A stretch of DNA of 32,888 nucleotides, taken from contig LWRO01000050.1 in assembly GCA_001657325.1 (NCBI GenBank), positions 1 to 32,888 on the forward strand, given 5' to 3'. This document shows, one piece after another, positions 17,826 through 25,285 of the stretch. The notes under the pieces are model-generated. The model saw only the letters and a list, made by a program, of their open reading frames with translations. It was not told the DNA's origin and searched no databases. The stretch is from Geitlerinema sp. BBD 1991-9. Lineage in GTDB: Bacteria; Cyanobacteriota; Cyanobacteriia; Cyanobacteriales; Geitlerinemataceae. The first letter of the stretch is position 1. Each line of letters starts with the position of its first letter. Position numbers and translations under genes: made by a program.

Positions 17826-18256
17826 CGTAATTTTTTGGGATCGTACACGACAAAAATTTCGACAATTATCGCACAGTCGATCGACAAACTGCAAGTTTAT
17901 GGTAGGGGCTTCACCAAAACTTTATATTACCGTGAAGGGCCACGAAGTATTTTGTTTGAATGCTGTCGCTTAAAATTTGGAAAATCCCCACAGATTCAGG
18001 TGTTGACTCCCTTTTGGGAATCGCAACTCAATCTCGACGACAGACAGTAAGGATCGTTAAAATATCTTGATGCTTGCCAATTCAACCCCAGTTCGGAAAG
18101 CTTGGGTTGCCATCGCAATTGTTTGAATCTTAGAAAATCACCCGATAGAATAGATAGAAGAATTGAATGCTTGGTTCTTCTGTTCGTATATCGTTAATTG
18201 GTGTTCGTTCGCGCAGCGTAACGGACGTTCTCCCGTCTACAGCCAACTCAACCGCT
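17826..18256. other. Divergent intergenic region with a candidate promoter and a small inverted repeat
   Basis: Separates the minus-strand four-gene operon from the plus-strand sulfotransferase-GT4 pair. A 6-bp inverted repeat CAACCC (18083-18088) / GGGTTG (18104-18109) lies about 15 bp upstream of the candidate -35 of the plus-strand promoter (18123-18151) and could be an operator. No strong minus-strand promoter was recognised. No gene of its own is supported. Confidence 0.5.
18123..18151 (+). promoter_or_regulatory. Candidate sigma-70-type promoter for the third sulfotransferase gene
   Basis: TTGAAT (18123-18128) and TAGAAT (18146-18151) are spaced by 17 bases. Transcription would start near 18158, leaving about 99 bases before the preferred ATG at 18257 or about 9 bases before an upstream ATG at 18167. 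Confidence 0.45.
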
Positions 18257-19174
18257 ATGTCGAAACCTCGTCCGAACCTCTTTATTATTGGTGCGATGAA
18301 AGCGGGAACCACGTCCCTGCACCACTACATCAACACGCATCCCGATGCGTTCATGTGCGAACCGAAAGAGCCATGTTATTTTGTCTCTCCCGACCAACTC
18401 AACTGGCCGGATATTAAAAGTTTAGAACTGTGGAAAGACGAAAACCGCTATCTCGACTTATTTCGAGATGCAAAATCGGCGAGCGTCGTCGGCGAGTCGA
18501 GTACCTTATACGCAAAAGCCCCTCACATCACTGGGATTGTGGAACGGATTGCAAAATTCAATCCCGAAGCCCGGTTTATCTACGTTTTACGCGATCCGAT
18601 TCCCCGAACGATCAGTCATTACTGGCATGAAATTCGTCAGGGCAACGAGTTTCGCGATATTCTCAGTGCGATCGAGGAAAATCCGCTCTACCGCGATGTC
18701 AGTCACTACAGCGCACAACTGAAACTCTATTACGAACACTTCGATCGAGATCGGATTCTCGTCCTGAGTTTTGAAGACATGACACAAAACGCCCCAACCG
18801 TTATCCGTCAGGTGTTCGAGTGGTTGGGAATCGATTCTGACTTCGTCCCCCCCAATATCGATCGAAAAATCCACGTCACCCCGAAACGCTTCCCCCGCAA
18901 AGATGCGTTGTTCCGCCTGCGATATCGATGGCCGTTTCGTCTGTTCGCCGACGTACTCCCGAAATCCATCCGCAACGCTGGAAAACAGATCGCCGTCCGA
19001 GAATTTTCCCAAGACCTCGACCCCAACGTTCGCAACGCCGTCGCCGAATATCTGCGTCCGATTCAACAGGAACAAACCCGCGAACTCACGCAACTCATCG
19101 GCCGCGAATTTCCCGAATGGAAACAACTTTGGGGAGAATCGATCGTGAAGCTTAGTGAGGAGATGACGGGATGA
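18257..19174 (+). CDS. Sulfotransferase (heparan-sulfate-sulfotransferase-like)
   Basis: Third PAPS-dependent sulfotransferase, 305 residues. It opens directly on the cofactor loop: IIGAMKAGTTSLHHYINTHP (10-29) followed by KEPCYF (37-42), the arrangement of NDST/HS3ST-type carbohydrate sulfotransferases, with 3'-phosphate site YVLRDPIPRTISHYW (109-123). The basic stretch KRFPRKDALFRLRYR late in the protein is typical of acceptor-binding regions. The ATG at 18257 is chosen because family members begin a few residues before the loop; an in-frame ATG at 18167 (30 extra residues, weak AGAAG upstream) fits the promoter position better and cannot be excluded. It is followed after 59 bp by a GT4 glycosyltransferase on the same strand. 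Confidence 0.87.
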   Translation: MSKPRPNLFIIGAMKAGTTSLHHYINTHPDAFMCEPKEPCYFVSPDQLNWPDIKSLELWKDENRYLDLFRDAKSASVVGESSTLYAKAPHITGIVERIAKFNPEARFIYVLRDPIPRTISHYWHEIRQGNEFRDILSAIEENPLYRDVSHYSAQLKLYYEHFDRDRILVLSFEDMTQNAPTVIRQVFEWLGIDSDFVPPNIDRKIHVTPKRFPRKDALFRLRYRWPFRLFADVLPKSIRNAGKQIAVREFSQDLDPNVRNAVAEYLRPIQQEQTRELTQLIGREFPEWKQLWGESIVKLSEEMTG

Positions 19175-19198
19175 GAGGAGGATGAGACGATCTTCACG

Positions 19199-19226
19199 GG
19201 TAACTGATGACTGGCGACTGGTAACT
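19199..19226 (+). repeat. STRR-like heptad repeat (four units)
   Basis: Four consecutive heptamers GGTAACT, GATGACT, GGCGACT, GGTAACT form an exact period-7 array immediately upstream of the GT4 start codon (19234). Short tandemly repeated repetitive sequences of seven bases are a known feature of filamentous cyanobacterial genomes. The array occupies the place of a ribosome-binding site, and no better Shine-Dalgarno is visible. Confidence 0.65.
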
Positions 19227-19233
19227 GAAAAAA

Positions 19234-20406
19234 ATGCACGTTCTCAGCATTCATAACGCCTATAAAATTCGCGGCGGAGAAGACGAATCCCGTCAAGCCG
19301 AAGAACGCTTGCTGCGGGAACACGGCCACCGCGTTGAAGTGTACGAAGAACACAACGATCGAGTCGATACCCTCTCCCGTTTACAAGTAGCTGCTAAAAC
19401 CATCTGGTCGCGGGAAGCCTATACCACCGTCACCGAAAAACTGAAATCTCGTCCCTGCGATCTCGTTCACATCCAAAATTTCTTTCCTCTGATTTCCCCT
19501 TCCGTCCACTACGCCGCCCAAAACCTCGGCGTTCCCGTGATTCAAACCCTGCGGAACTACCGACTTCTGTGTCCGAACGGTTTGTTTTTCCGTGACGGAC
19601 AGGTGTGTGAAGACTGTTTGGGAAAAGCAATTCCCTATCCCGGTGTCGTTCACCGTTGCTATCGCGACTCCCTCGCCGCCAGTGGAATGACGACCGCGAT
19701 GTTGGTCGTTCATCGGATGCTGCAAACTTGGACGAACCAGGTGGATGCGTTTATCACCCTGACGGAATTCGCCCGACAAAAATTGATTGAAGGGGGCCTT
19801 CCGGGGGAAAAAATTCACGTCAAACCGAATTTCGTGCATCCCGACCCCGGTGTGGGAACGGGAAGCGGCGGATATGCGGTGTTCGTGGGGCGCTTGTCGG
19901 TGGAAAAGGGCCTCGATACGCTCTTGGCGGCCTGGGAAAAGTTGGGTGGGGCGATTCCGTTGAAAATTATCGGAGACGGGCCGCTGTCGTCGGAAGTCGA
20001 GGCCGCTGTCGATCGAATTCCCAATGTCACGGGGTTGGGTCGCCGTCCGATGAAAGAAGTGTACGACATTGTAGGCGAGGCGAAGTTTCTGGTGTTTCCG
20101 TCGAAGTGGTACGAAACCTTCGGACGAGTTGCTGTTGAAGCCTTTGCGAAGGGAACCCCTGTCATCGCCGCCAACATCGGGGCGATTGCGGAATTGGTCG
20201 AAGACGATCGAACCGGTTTGCACTTTCAACCGGGAAATGCAGAGGATTTGGCGGCGACTGTAGAACGGGCGATCGCCAACCCGGAATTATTACAAGGAAT
20301 GCGTTCGGTGGTTCGTCAGGAGTACGAACAGAAATATACGGCGGAGGCGAACTATCAGCGATTGATGGAGATTTACGAATTCGTTTGTCCTAAAACGGTC
20401 TCGTAA
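19234..20406 (+). CDS. GT4-family glycosyltransferase with Cys-rich insertion
   Basis: Retaining GT-B glycosyltransferase of 390 residues. The N-terminal domain has the glycine loop KIRGGEDES and an insertion with four cysteines, CPNGLF...QVCEDCLG...HRCYRD (about 113-145), seen in a subset of bacterial EPS glycosyltransferases and possibly metal-binding. The C-terminal domain starts near YAVFVGRLSVEKGLDTL and includes KWYETFGRVAVEAFAKGTPV with the E-x7-E pair and a downstream NIGAIAELV. The donor sugar cannot be assigned. It is the second gene of a plus-strand pair with the third sulfotransferase. Its last 34 bp overlap the convergent GT4 gene that ends at 20373, so their 3' ends are coded on both strands. 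Confidence 0.9.
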   Translation: MHVLSIHNAYKIRGGEDESRQAEERLLREHGHRVEVYEEHNDRVDTLSRLQVAAKTIWSREAYTTVTEKLKSRPCDLVHIQNFFPLISPSVHYAAQNLGVPVIQTLRNYRLLCPNGLFFRDGQVCEDCLGKAIPYPGVVHRCYRDSLAASGMTTAMLVVHRMLQTWTNQVDAFITLTEFARQKLIEGGLPGEKIHVKPNFVHPDPGVGTGSGGYAVFVGRLSVEKGLDTLLAAWEKLGGAIPLKIIGDGPLSSEVEAAVDRIPNVTGLGRRPMKEVYDIVGEAKFLVFPSKWYETFGRVAVEAFAKGTPVIAANIGAIAELVEDDRTGLHFQPGNAEDLAATVERAIANPELLQGMRSVVRQEYEQKYTAEANYQRLMEIYEFVCPKTVS

Positions 20407-21509
20407 ATGTCTTCTAAAACGCGAGTTTGTCGATCTCGATCGAACTGTTCGCAAACCCATTCGCGGCCGCGATCGCTCAAACGCTGCCACAACGCTTCGT
20501 TTTGAAGAACTTTAGAAAGATAAATCGCCAAACCCTCACTATCTCGTTCGGGAACTAAAAATCCCGTTTCTTCGTGTAAAACCGCCTCGGGAATTCCTGC
20601 GTGAACGGTCGCCACAACCGGGAGATTCATCGCCTGAGCTTCTAAAACCACATTGGGGAGTCCTTCCGTGTCGCCGTCCGATGCGGTTACACTCGGTGTT
20701 GCCAATACTTTCGCCCGATTCATCCAAATTTTAACCTCTGACTGCGGTCGAACGCCGAGAAATTCGTAATTTTTCAGGGTGTTTCGAGCTTGATTTTCTA
20801 AATTTTCCCGTAAAACTCCATCGCCGATAACGATGAGTTTGGCATCTGAACCTTCGGCTTGAATTTTCGCCATCGCCCGAATTAAATCTTCGAGGCCCTT
20901 TTTCTCCGTCAGTCGCCCGACAAACAAGACGATCGATTCCCGAGGAACTTGTAAATCGGCTTGAAATTGCGTCGTATCGACACCGTGATAGTGAGGGCGA
21001 ATTTTGGCTTCGGGAAATCCCTGTTCGACGAGTTTCTGTTTGATAAATTTCGATACGGTGAGAAATAATGTCGTTTCCTGTTTCAACGCTTCTCGACGTT
21101 GAAAATAAATCCAATGATTGAGCGAAACATAACGGCTTGTTTCTGGAGTAATCGTTGCGTCCGCCCCACGATAGTGAACCAGTAAGGGAATTTTAAGTTG
21201 ACGAATCCAGGGAAGGACTAACACACCACTGAGTCCGAATTGAGCGTGGAGTAAAACTGGGTTGAGTCGCTCGATTTGGCGGTAGAACTTGGGGGCGAAT
21301 CCCGTCAGCTTGAAGTTCGCTTCGGCGAGTTTCCCGAGTTGGTTTCCTGGGTTGAGAACGAGAGTTCGATCGATCGGAAGCTCCAAGCCAGGAACGCGAC
21401 GAGATCCCACATAATAGGGTGTAAAGTTTTGCAGTTTTTCCCCTTGCGCCCGGATAAACGTTTGCGAAGGAGGAAGCAACAGGCTACTGAAAAAAATAAC
21501 GTTTCTCAT
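20373..21509 (-). CDS. GT4-family glycosyltransferase
   Basis: Retaining GT-B glycosyltransferase of 378 residues. Acceptor domain contains SQTFIRAQ and LLHAQFGLSGVLVLP, patterns of colanic-acid-type (WcaL/AmsK-like) enzymes; the donor domain begins near IVLFVGRLTEKKGLEDLI and carries DTEGLPNVVLEAQAMNLPVV with the donor-binding glutamates. The acidic EGLPNVVLEA form is usual for transferases acting on exopolysaccharide repeat units. ATG at 21509, no Shine-Dalgarno. It converges on and overlaps the preceding plus-strand glycosyltransferase by 34 bp. It stands alone on the minus strand, separated by 553 bp from the next gene. Confidence 0.9.
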   Translation of the reverse strand: MRNVIFFSSLLLPPSQTFIRAQGEKLQNFTPYYVGSRRVPGLELPIDRTLVLNPGNQLGKLAEANFKLTGFAPKFYRQIERLNPVLLHAQFGLSGVLVLPWIRQLKIPLLVHYRGADATITPETSRYVSLNHWIYFQRREALKQETTLFLTVSKFIKQKLVEQGFPEAKIRPHYHGVDTTQFQADLQVPRESIVLFVGRLTEKKGLEDLIRAMAKIQAEGSDAKLIVIGDGVLRENLENQARNTLKNYEFLGVRPQSEVKIWMNRAKVLATPSVTASDGDTEGLPNVVLEAQAMNLPVVATVHAGIPEAVLHEETGFLVPERDSEGLAIYLSKVLQNEALWQRLSDRGREWVCEQFDRDRQTRVLEDIYETVLGQTNS

Positions 21510-22062
21510 GGCTGTTTGAGGTTTCGTTCTCGAGACGCGATAAAAAGCTAGATGGATTAAAAATGAATGACTTTATACGCCTGTGAAATACATCCTCAAA
21601 CTTCTTACGCGAAGTGTTCGATCGAACGGTTCCGCTTTACCCGAGTCTTATCCAGTGGGTTCACTAGTCAAGGGACACCCAGACAATTGTTCGGCGTTCC
21701 GTCGTGAGGATGACTTGGATTGCTTCCACTTTAACCGAAGTCGTTCCCTTTTACAGACAAAATTGAGTGAAGTATGATTTGAATGCGAGGTGAACACCGT
21801 TAAATCTCGATCGAACCCACTCTTGGGAAATGACGTTGGGTTTTACTTTTTGGAAAGCAAGCGACCGTATGACGAAAGTTTTCGATAATTTTCGACACCT
21901 TTATCCACGATCGAAATTCGAGTTGAGCGATTTGAGATATCGGCGATATTCAGTCCTCTCGCTGATGCAGTTTGGGATTAAAAAACGATCGAGATTTTAG
22001 AATTCCTCGATCCTTGCTAGAATATCCCGTTACAGTTGACTCGATGGGCGGAACGTTCTCCA
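21510..22062. other. Intergenic region between divergent genes
   Basis: Between the minus-strand GT4 gene and the plus-strand peptidase-like gene. A GTG-started 64-codon frame at 21583-21777 has no recognisable motif and no ribosome-binding site, and is not called. The only supportable element is an extended -10 promoter close to the right end (22015-22023). Nothing else was recognised. Confidence 0.5.
22015..22023 (+). promoter_or_regulatory. Candidate extended -10 promoter
   Basis: TGCTAGAAT provides TG one base upstream of a TAGAAT hexamer (22018-22023). There is no good -35, as tolerated for extended -10 promoters. Transcription would start near 22030, about 33 bases before the ATG at 22063. 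Confidence 0.4.
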
Positions 22063-22620
22063 ATGCCTTACGACATTTTATTCACTTCGTTCGATATCTG
22101 GTTGCCCCATCATACTGAAAATTCAGGAGATCGACTCCTCGCCAACCTTCAACGCCACGATCGATTACCTCCCGCTTCCCTACTCGTCCGCAAATTACCG
22201 GTTGATACGCAACAAGCACTCGTTGAAGTGTTCGATCGATTACGTCGATTTCGTCCCCAGTGGGCGATCTGTTGTGGAATGGCGGAATCGCGAACGCGGT
22301 TAACCGTAGAAGGACGGGCGACTTGTGGCGATCGAAGTCAGCAAAACCCCGTCAACGTGCTATCTCTCGTGTCGGGATTACCGATGACGGATGCGAGTTA
22401 TCATGCTGGTAATTTTGTCTGTAACGATTTTTACTATCGAATGTTATCGGAGATTCGACATCGAAACTTACCGACACAGTGTATTTTCGTTCACGTTCCC
22501 CTCTTGACGGAAGAGAATCGAGACACGATCGAAGCGGCGTTTCTCGAAATTTGTCGGCGATCGATCGAAAAATCCGTTGATATTCATCGTCGATCGATCG
22601 ATGCTAAAGTTTCGACATAG
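22063..22620 (+). CDS. Pyroglutamyl-peptidase I-like protein (peptidase C15)
   Basis: Cysteine-peptidase-fold protein of 185 residues; classic members remove N-terminal pyroglutamate from peptides. The Pcp triad appears conserved by position: E83 in RLTVEGRAT, C120 in AGNFVCNDFYY and H144 in IFVHVPLL. Compared with bacterial Pcp (about 200-215 residues), the protein is shorter, and the substrate-loop GQAGGR is replaced by CGMAESR, so specificity may have changed. The ATG at 22063 starts the expected first strand (YDILFTSF). It is the only peptidase among glycosyltransferases, preceded by an extended -10 promoter, and its last 37 bp overlap the convergent GT4 gene. Role in the locus unknown. 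Confidence 0.75.
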   Translation: MPYDILFTSFDIWLPHHTENSGDRLLANLQRHDRLPPASLLVRKLPVDTQQALVEVFDRLRRFRPQWAICCGMAESRTRLTVEGRATCGDRSQQNPVNVLSLVSGLPMTDASYHAGNFVCNDFYYRMLSEIRHRNLPTQCIFVHVPLLTEENRDTIEAAFLEICRRSIEKSVDIHRRSIDAKVST

Positions 22621-23867
22621 GCTTCTGTGACGTTTTTCCACGTCCAATGTCCAAAGCGTCGATCGATCTCCTCCGCCGACAGTCGCGGTTTAGGATTTTG
22701 TAAAAACGCCTCCATGCAAGCTGCAAGCGCATCAGAATCGCCCATGGGAAAGATATCAATGCGATCTTCGCAACGATAGAGTTCGATTTGTTCTTGAAAG
22801 ACCTCTAAGTCCGAACAAATGACGGGAATTCCACGCACGATTGCTTCGGCGATCGCGAGTCCAAACCCTTCATATTTGGACGGAACGATGACACAGGAGC
22901 ATTCTCGATAGTTTTGTTCGACTTGGGGATATTCGACGTAACCTAACCCTTCAAAGTGAGTTTGGAAGATATCTCGATTTTCGGTGTAGAGTGTTTTGCA
23001 TCCATCGAGATATTCAAGATATTCAGCCGTCGTATTTTGCTGGGATAAAGAAAGTTGACCGTTCACGAGATTGTCGGTTTCTTTACCGATTAAAATAATT
23101 TTAAATTGTAAGCCTTTTTTAATCAGCTTGACACCCGCCTCGAGTAACGATAGTTGATCTTTGTAAATCCCGAAAGACGATGGAAAGTAAAATACAGGAA
23201 GATCGGTGTTGACCTCAGATTTTGAAAACTCTAAAACGTTGCTTTCGTAGTTCGGAAAACCCGACCAAAGAATCGTTCTGATTTTGTCGGAAAACTGCGG
23301 AAATAACGTCATAATATCTCGACGAGTTTTTTGTGAAATCGCAAAAACAAGATCGACAGAATTTAACCATTCAAATAGGCTATGATTGTATCGATCGACA
23401 TAGGATTTTTCATAGGTTAAAGGTGCAAACGCCCAATACAGATCGTGAGAAATAAAAACCAGTGGAATGTCGATCTTAGGAATGGGAACGCCGTTTGACA
23501 AAAAATAAAGACAGTGGGTTGTTTGGTATCGTTTGGCTAAGTGCTGTAGTCGCCGATCGTAGCGAAACCGAGCAATGACTCCATCGAGCCACTGTTCTAG
23601 GGATTTGAGCTTGAGTTTTTTGAAAAGAGATAAAAACTTATAGAGTAACGACAAAATCTTGCTATCGATCGAGCTTTTTTTCCAAACAAAGGATTCGTAG
23701 GTTATCGTTTGAGAATCTGGAAGAATTGTTTTAAAATAATCTCGATTTTTATCAGATGACACCAACACGATCCCATCTGTTTCTCGGACGAATCCTTCTA
23801 CAAGCGCAACAATCGTTTTTTCAACGCCTCCGTGCCGATAAAAAGGAAGGGGAACGAGCAGTTTCAT
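22584..23867 (-). CDS. GT4-family glycosyltransferase
   Basis: GT-B glycosyltransferase of 427 residues, longer than the others because of a basic, Lys/Leu-rich insertion (about 65-100, LLYKFLSLFKKLKLKSLEQW) that could bind the membrane surface. The N-terminal loop is FYRHGGVEKT. The donor domain starts near PVFYFPSSFGIYKDQ and holds SKYEGFGLAIAEAIVRGIPV with the E-x7-E pair. Base composition is more AT-rich than in neighbouring glycosyltransferases, so this gene may have a separate origin. ATG at 23867 without a strong Shine-Dalgarno. It is the right-hand end of the polysaccharide locus and overlaps the convergent peptidase-like gene by 37 bp. Confidence 0.87.
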   Translation of the reverse strand: MKLLVPLPFYRHGGVEKTIVALVEGFVRETDGIVLVSSDKNRDYFKTILPDSQTITYESFVWKKSSIDSKILSLLYKFLSLFKKLKLKSLEQWLDGVIARFRYDRRLQHLAKRYQTTHCLYFLSNGVPIPKIDIPLVFISHDLYWAFAPLTYEKSYVDRYNHSLFEWLNSVDLVFAISQKTRRDIMTLFPQFSDKIRTILWSGFPNYESNVLEFSKSEVNTDLPVFYFPSSFGIYKDQLSLLEAGVKLIKKGLQFKIILIGKETDNLVNGQLSLSQQNTTAEYLEYLDGCKTLYTENRDIFQTHFEGLGYVEYPQVEQNYRECSCVIVPSKYEGFGLAIAEAIVRGIPVICSDLEVFQEQIELYRCEDRIDIFPMGDSDALAACMEAFLQNPKPRLSAEEIDRRFGHWTWKNVTEAYVETLASIDRR

Positions 23868-24205
23868 GAGTTCGCTCTCGTCGCTTAAAAGTGAGGTGGA
23901 GTCTAATTATTTCCACGGTACTCGCTCGATTTTGAGATGTCAATAGACCGCTCGCGTGAATTAAAAAAAATACAGATCTTAGTTTTCTAAAAAAAGTCTA
24001 CCGAAGCGCTTGATTCGATCGAAATAGCTTGAAGAAAATTCCAAAAAGGGGGTTCTGTCGGAGTTAGGGGGATAAGTCGGGGCGAACGGCCGTTCGCCCC
24101 GACACCGATATTGGTATCGCAAGCAACCCAATATCACCACAATTCCAAGAGGGCCAAAATGAGGGTTTTCAGGATATGGTCAAATCTTCAAATGAAAGGA
24201 GATTG
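23868..24205. other. Intergenic region with palindromic repeats
   Basis: No gene is supported. Apart from the 28-bp palindrome (24076-24103), there is a second inverted repeat GATATTGG (24107-24114) / CCAATATC (24128-24135). AT-rich text to the left (23940-24000) probably includes the promoter of the minus-strand GT4 gene, but no clear hexamers were identified. Confidence 0.55.
24076..24103. repeat. Perfect 28-bp palindrome (cyanobacterial GGGGCGAACG...CGTTCGCCCC type)
   Basis: The 14 bases GTCGGGGCGAACGG (24076-24089) are followed directly by their exact reverse complement. The core is, from memory, a dispersed palindrome found in many cyanobacterial genomes, so it is best read as a REP-like repeat. 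It lies downstream of the permease gene (minus strand, ends 24206) and may block transcription read-through. Confidence 0.8.
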
Positions 24206-25066
24206 CTAACGATTTTGTCGTAATTTGGGATTGACGAATTCGTTGAGTCCTTCACCCAACAGGGATAACCCCACCACCATCAGAGTCATCGTCATTCCGG
24301 GAAAAAGTGACGTCCACCAAATGCCGGTGGGTAGCGATTCAAGAGCCTGTCGCAAATCATTACCCCATTCAGGGGTTGTTTCAGGAAGTCCTAACCCCAA
24401 AAAACCCAAACTACCGAGAATTAAAATGGCATCAGCAGCATTCAGCGTCAAGAGAACCGGAACACTTTGAATGGCGTTAAAAAACAAATAACGGGAAAGA
24501 ACGTGCCACGTTGAGGCCCCCATAGCTCTAGCAGCTTCCACGTAGAGTTCAGTTTTGATGCTGACGGTGTGGTTGCGAACGATGCGGTAGTATTGCGGGA
24601 CGTAGGCGATACTCAAGGCGACAGCAGCGTTGACGAGTCCCCGTCCGACAACGAACGCGAGGGTAATCGACAACAGCAAACCCGGAAGCGTGTAAACAGT
24701 ATCCATCACGAACAACAACAGTCGATCGAGTTTTCCCCCTAAGTAACCACTTGCCAATCCTAACGGAACCCCGATCGCGAGACTCATCACCGTTGCGAGA
24801 ACCACCACTTTCAACGCGGCTTGACTACCGAAAAGGGTGCGAGAAAAGACATCGTATCCCTCTCGCGTCGTCCCAAACCAATATTCAGCCGAGGGGGGAT
24901 GGTGAATGGGATTGCTCAAGAGTTCTGTCGGGTTTTGAATCCATCCCCAGGCTTGTAAAACGGGAGCAAAGAACGCCAACAGAACGAACGTGAGGGAGAT
25001 CGCGAGTCCCACCCACATCAAGCGGATAGAGAGATTCGCACGGGGGAATTGGATCGATCGAGACAT
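24206..25066 (-). CDS. ABC transporter permease, DppC/OppC type
   Basis: Inner-membrane subunit of a peptide- or nickel-type ABC importer, 286 residues from the ATG at 25066 (a TTG at 25087 would add seven). The OppC N-terminal segment with its first transmembrane helix (about 17-40) is followed by HHPPSAEYWFGTTREGYDVF, the conserved HPLGTDxxGRD-like region of this family, then five more helices and the EAA loop EAARAMGASTWHVLSRYLF that docks to the ATPase. The protein ends at residue 286 in a complete last helix. No substrate-binding protein, partner DppB or ATPase is nearby, so it must work with subunits encoded elsewhere. This is usual for split cyanobacterial Opp/Dpp systems. Confidence 0.9.
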   Translation of the reverse strand: MSRSIQFPRANLSIRLMWVGLAISLTFVLLAFFAPVLQAWGWIQNPTELLSNPIHHPPSAEYWFGTTREGYDVFSRTLFGSQAALKVVVLATVMSLAIGVPLGLASGYLGGKLDRLLLFVMDTVYTLPGLLLSITLAFVVGRGLVNAAVALSIAYVPQYYRIVRNHTVSIKTELYVEAARAMGASTWHVLSRYLFFNAIQSVPVLLTLNAADAILILGSLGFLGLGLPETTPEWGNDLRQALESLPTGIWWTSLFPGMTMTLMVVGLSLLGEGLNEFVNPKLRQNR

Positions 25067-25122
25067 TGAGCGACGGTGGGATGACAAACTTTACTTTAAA
25101 GCACCGATCGACTGTTTCTTCC

Positions 25123-25152
25123 AAAAAACCCCAGTTTCGTTGGAAACTGGGG
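25123..25152 (-). terminator. Rho-independent terminator of the fur-like gene
   Basis: On the minus strand, CCCCAGTTTC and GAAACTGGGG form a perfect 10-bp stem with a 4-nt loop (25129-25152) followed by six T residues (25123-25128). This is a textbook intrinsic terminator. It is now 134 bp past the fur-like stop, the distance having been enlarged by the MITE-like insertion at 25185-25271. Confidence 0.85.
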
Positions 25153-25176
25153 TCGATCGAATTGTCGATCGAATCA

Positions 25177-25279
25177 AAATGGCAGGGGGCATCTCAGTTT
25201 TGCAAACATATCAGAATTCGCCGCTGAAACCCTTATTATCTCGTATGAATTTACAGTTTTGAGATGCACCCAAATGGCA
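25177..25279. mobile_element. MITE-like element (87 bp) with 8-bp target duplication
   Basis: The element spans 25185-25271. Left end GGGGGCATCTCA and the reverse complement of the right end (GGGTGCATCTCA) match at 11 of 12 positions, and the next bases (GTTTTGCAAA versus AAACTGTAAA) stay similar. The flanking bases AAATGGCA (25177-25184 and 25272-25279) are an exact 8-bp direct repeat, extendable to AAATGGCAGG. There is no coding capacity, so it would need a transposase in trans. It lies seven bases downstream of the fur-like stop codon. A related terminus occurs at 9124-9144. Confidence 0.72.
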
Positions 25280-25285
25280 GGACGG

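Noticed and set aside
19381-20229. 282-codon minus-strand frame opposite the Cys-rich GT4 gene
   Set aside because: The plus-strand frame has clear GT4 motifs throughout; the opposite frame has none.
21583-21777. 64-codon GTG-started frame
   Set aside because: No ribosome-binding site or recognisable motif, and the composition is not like that of neighbouring genes.
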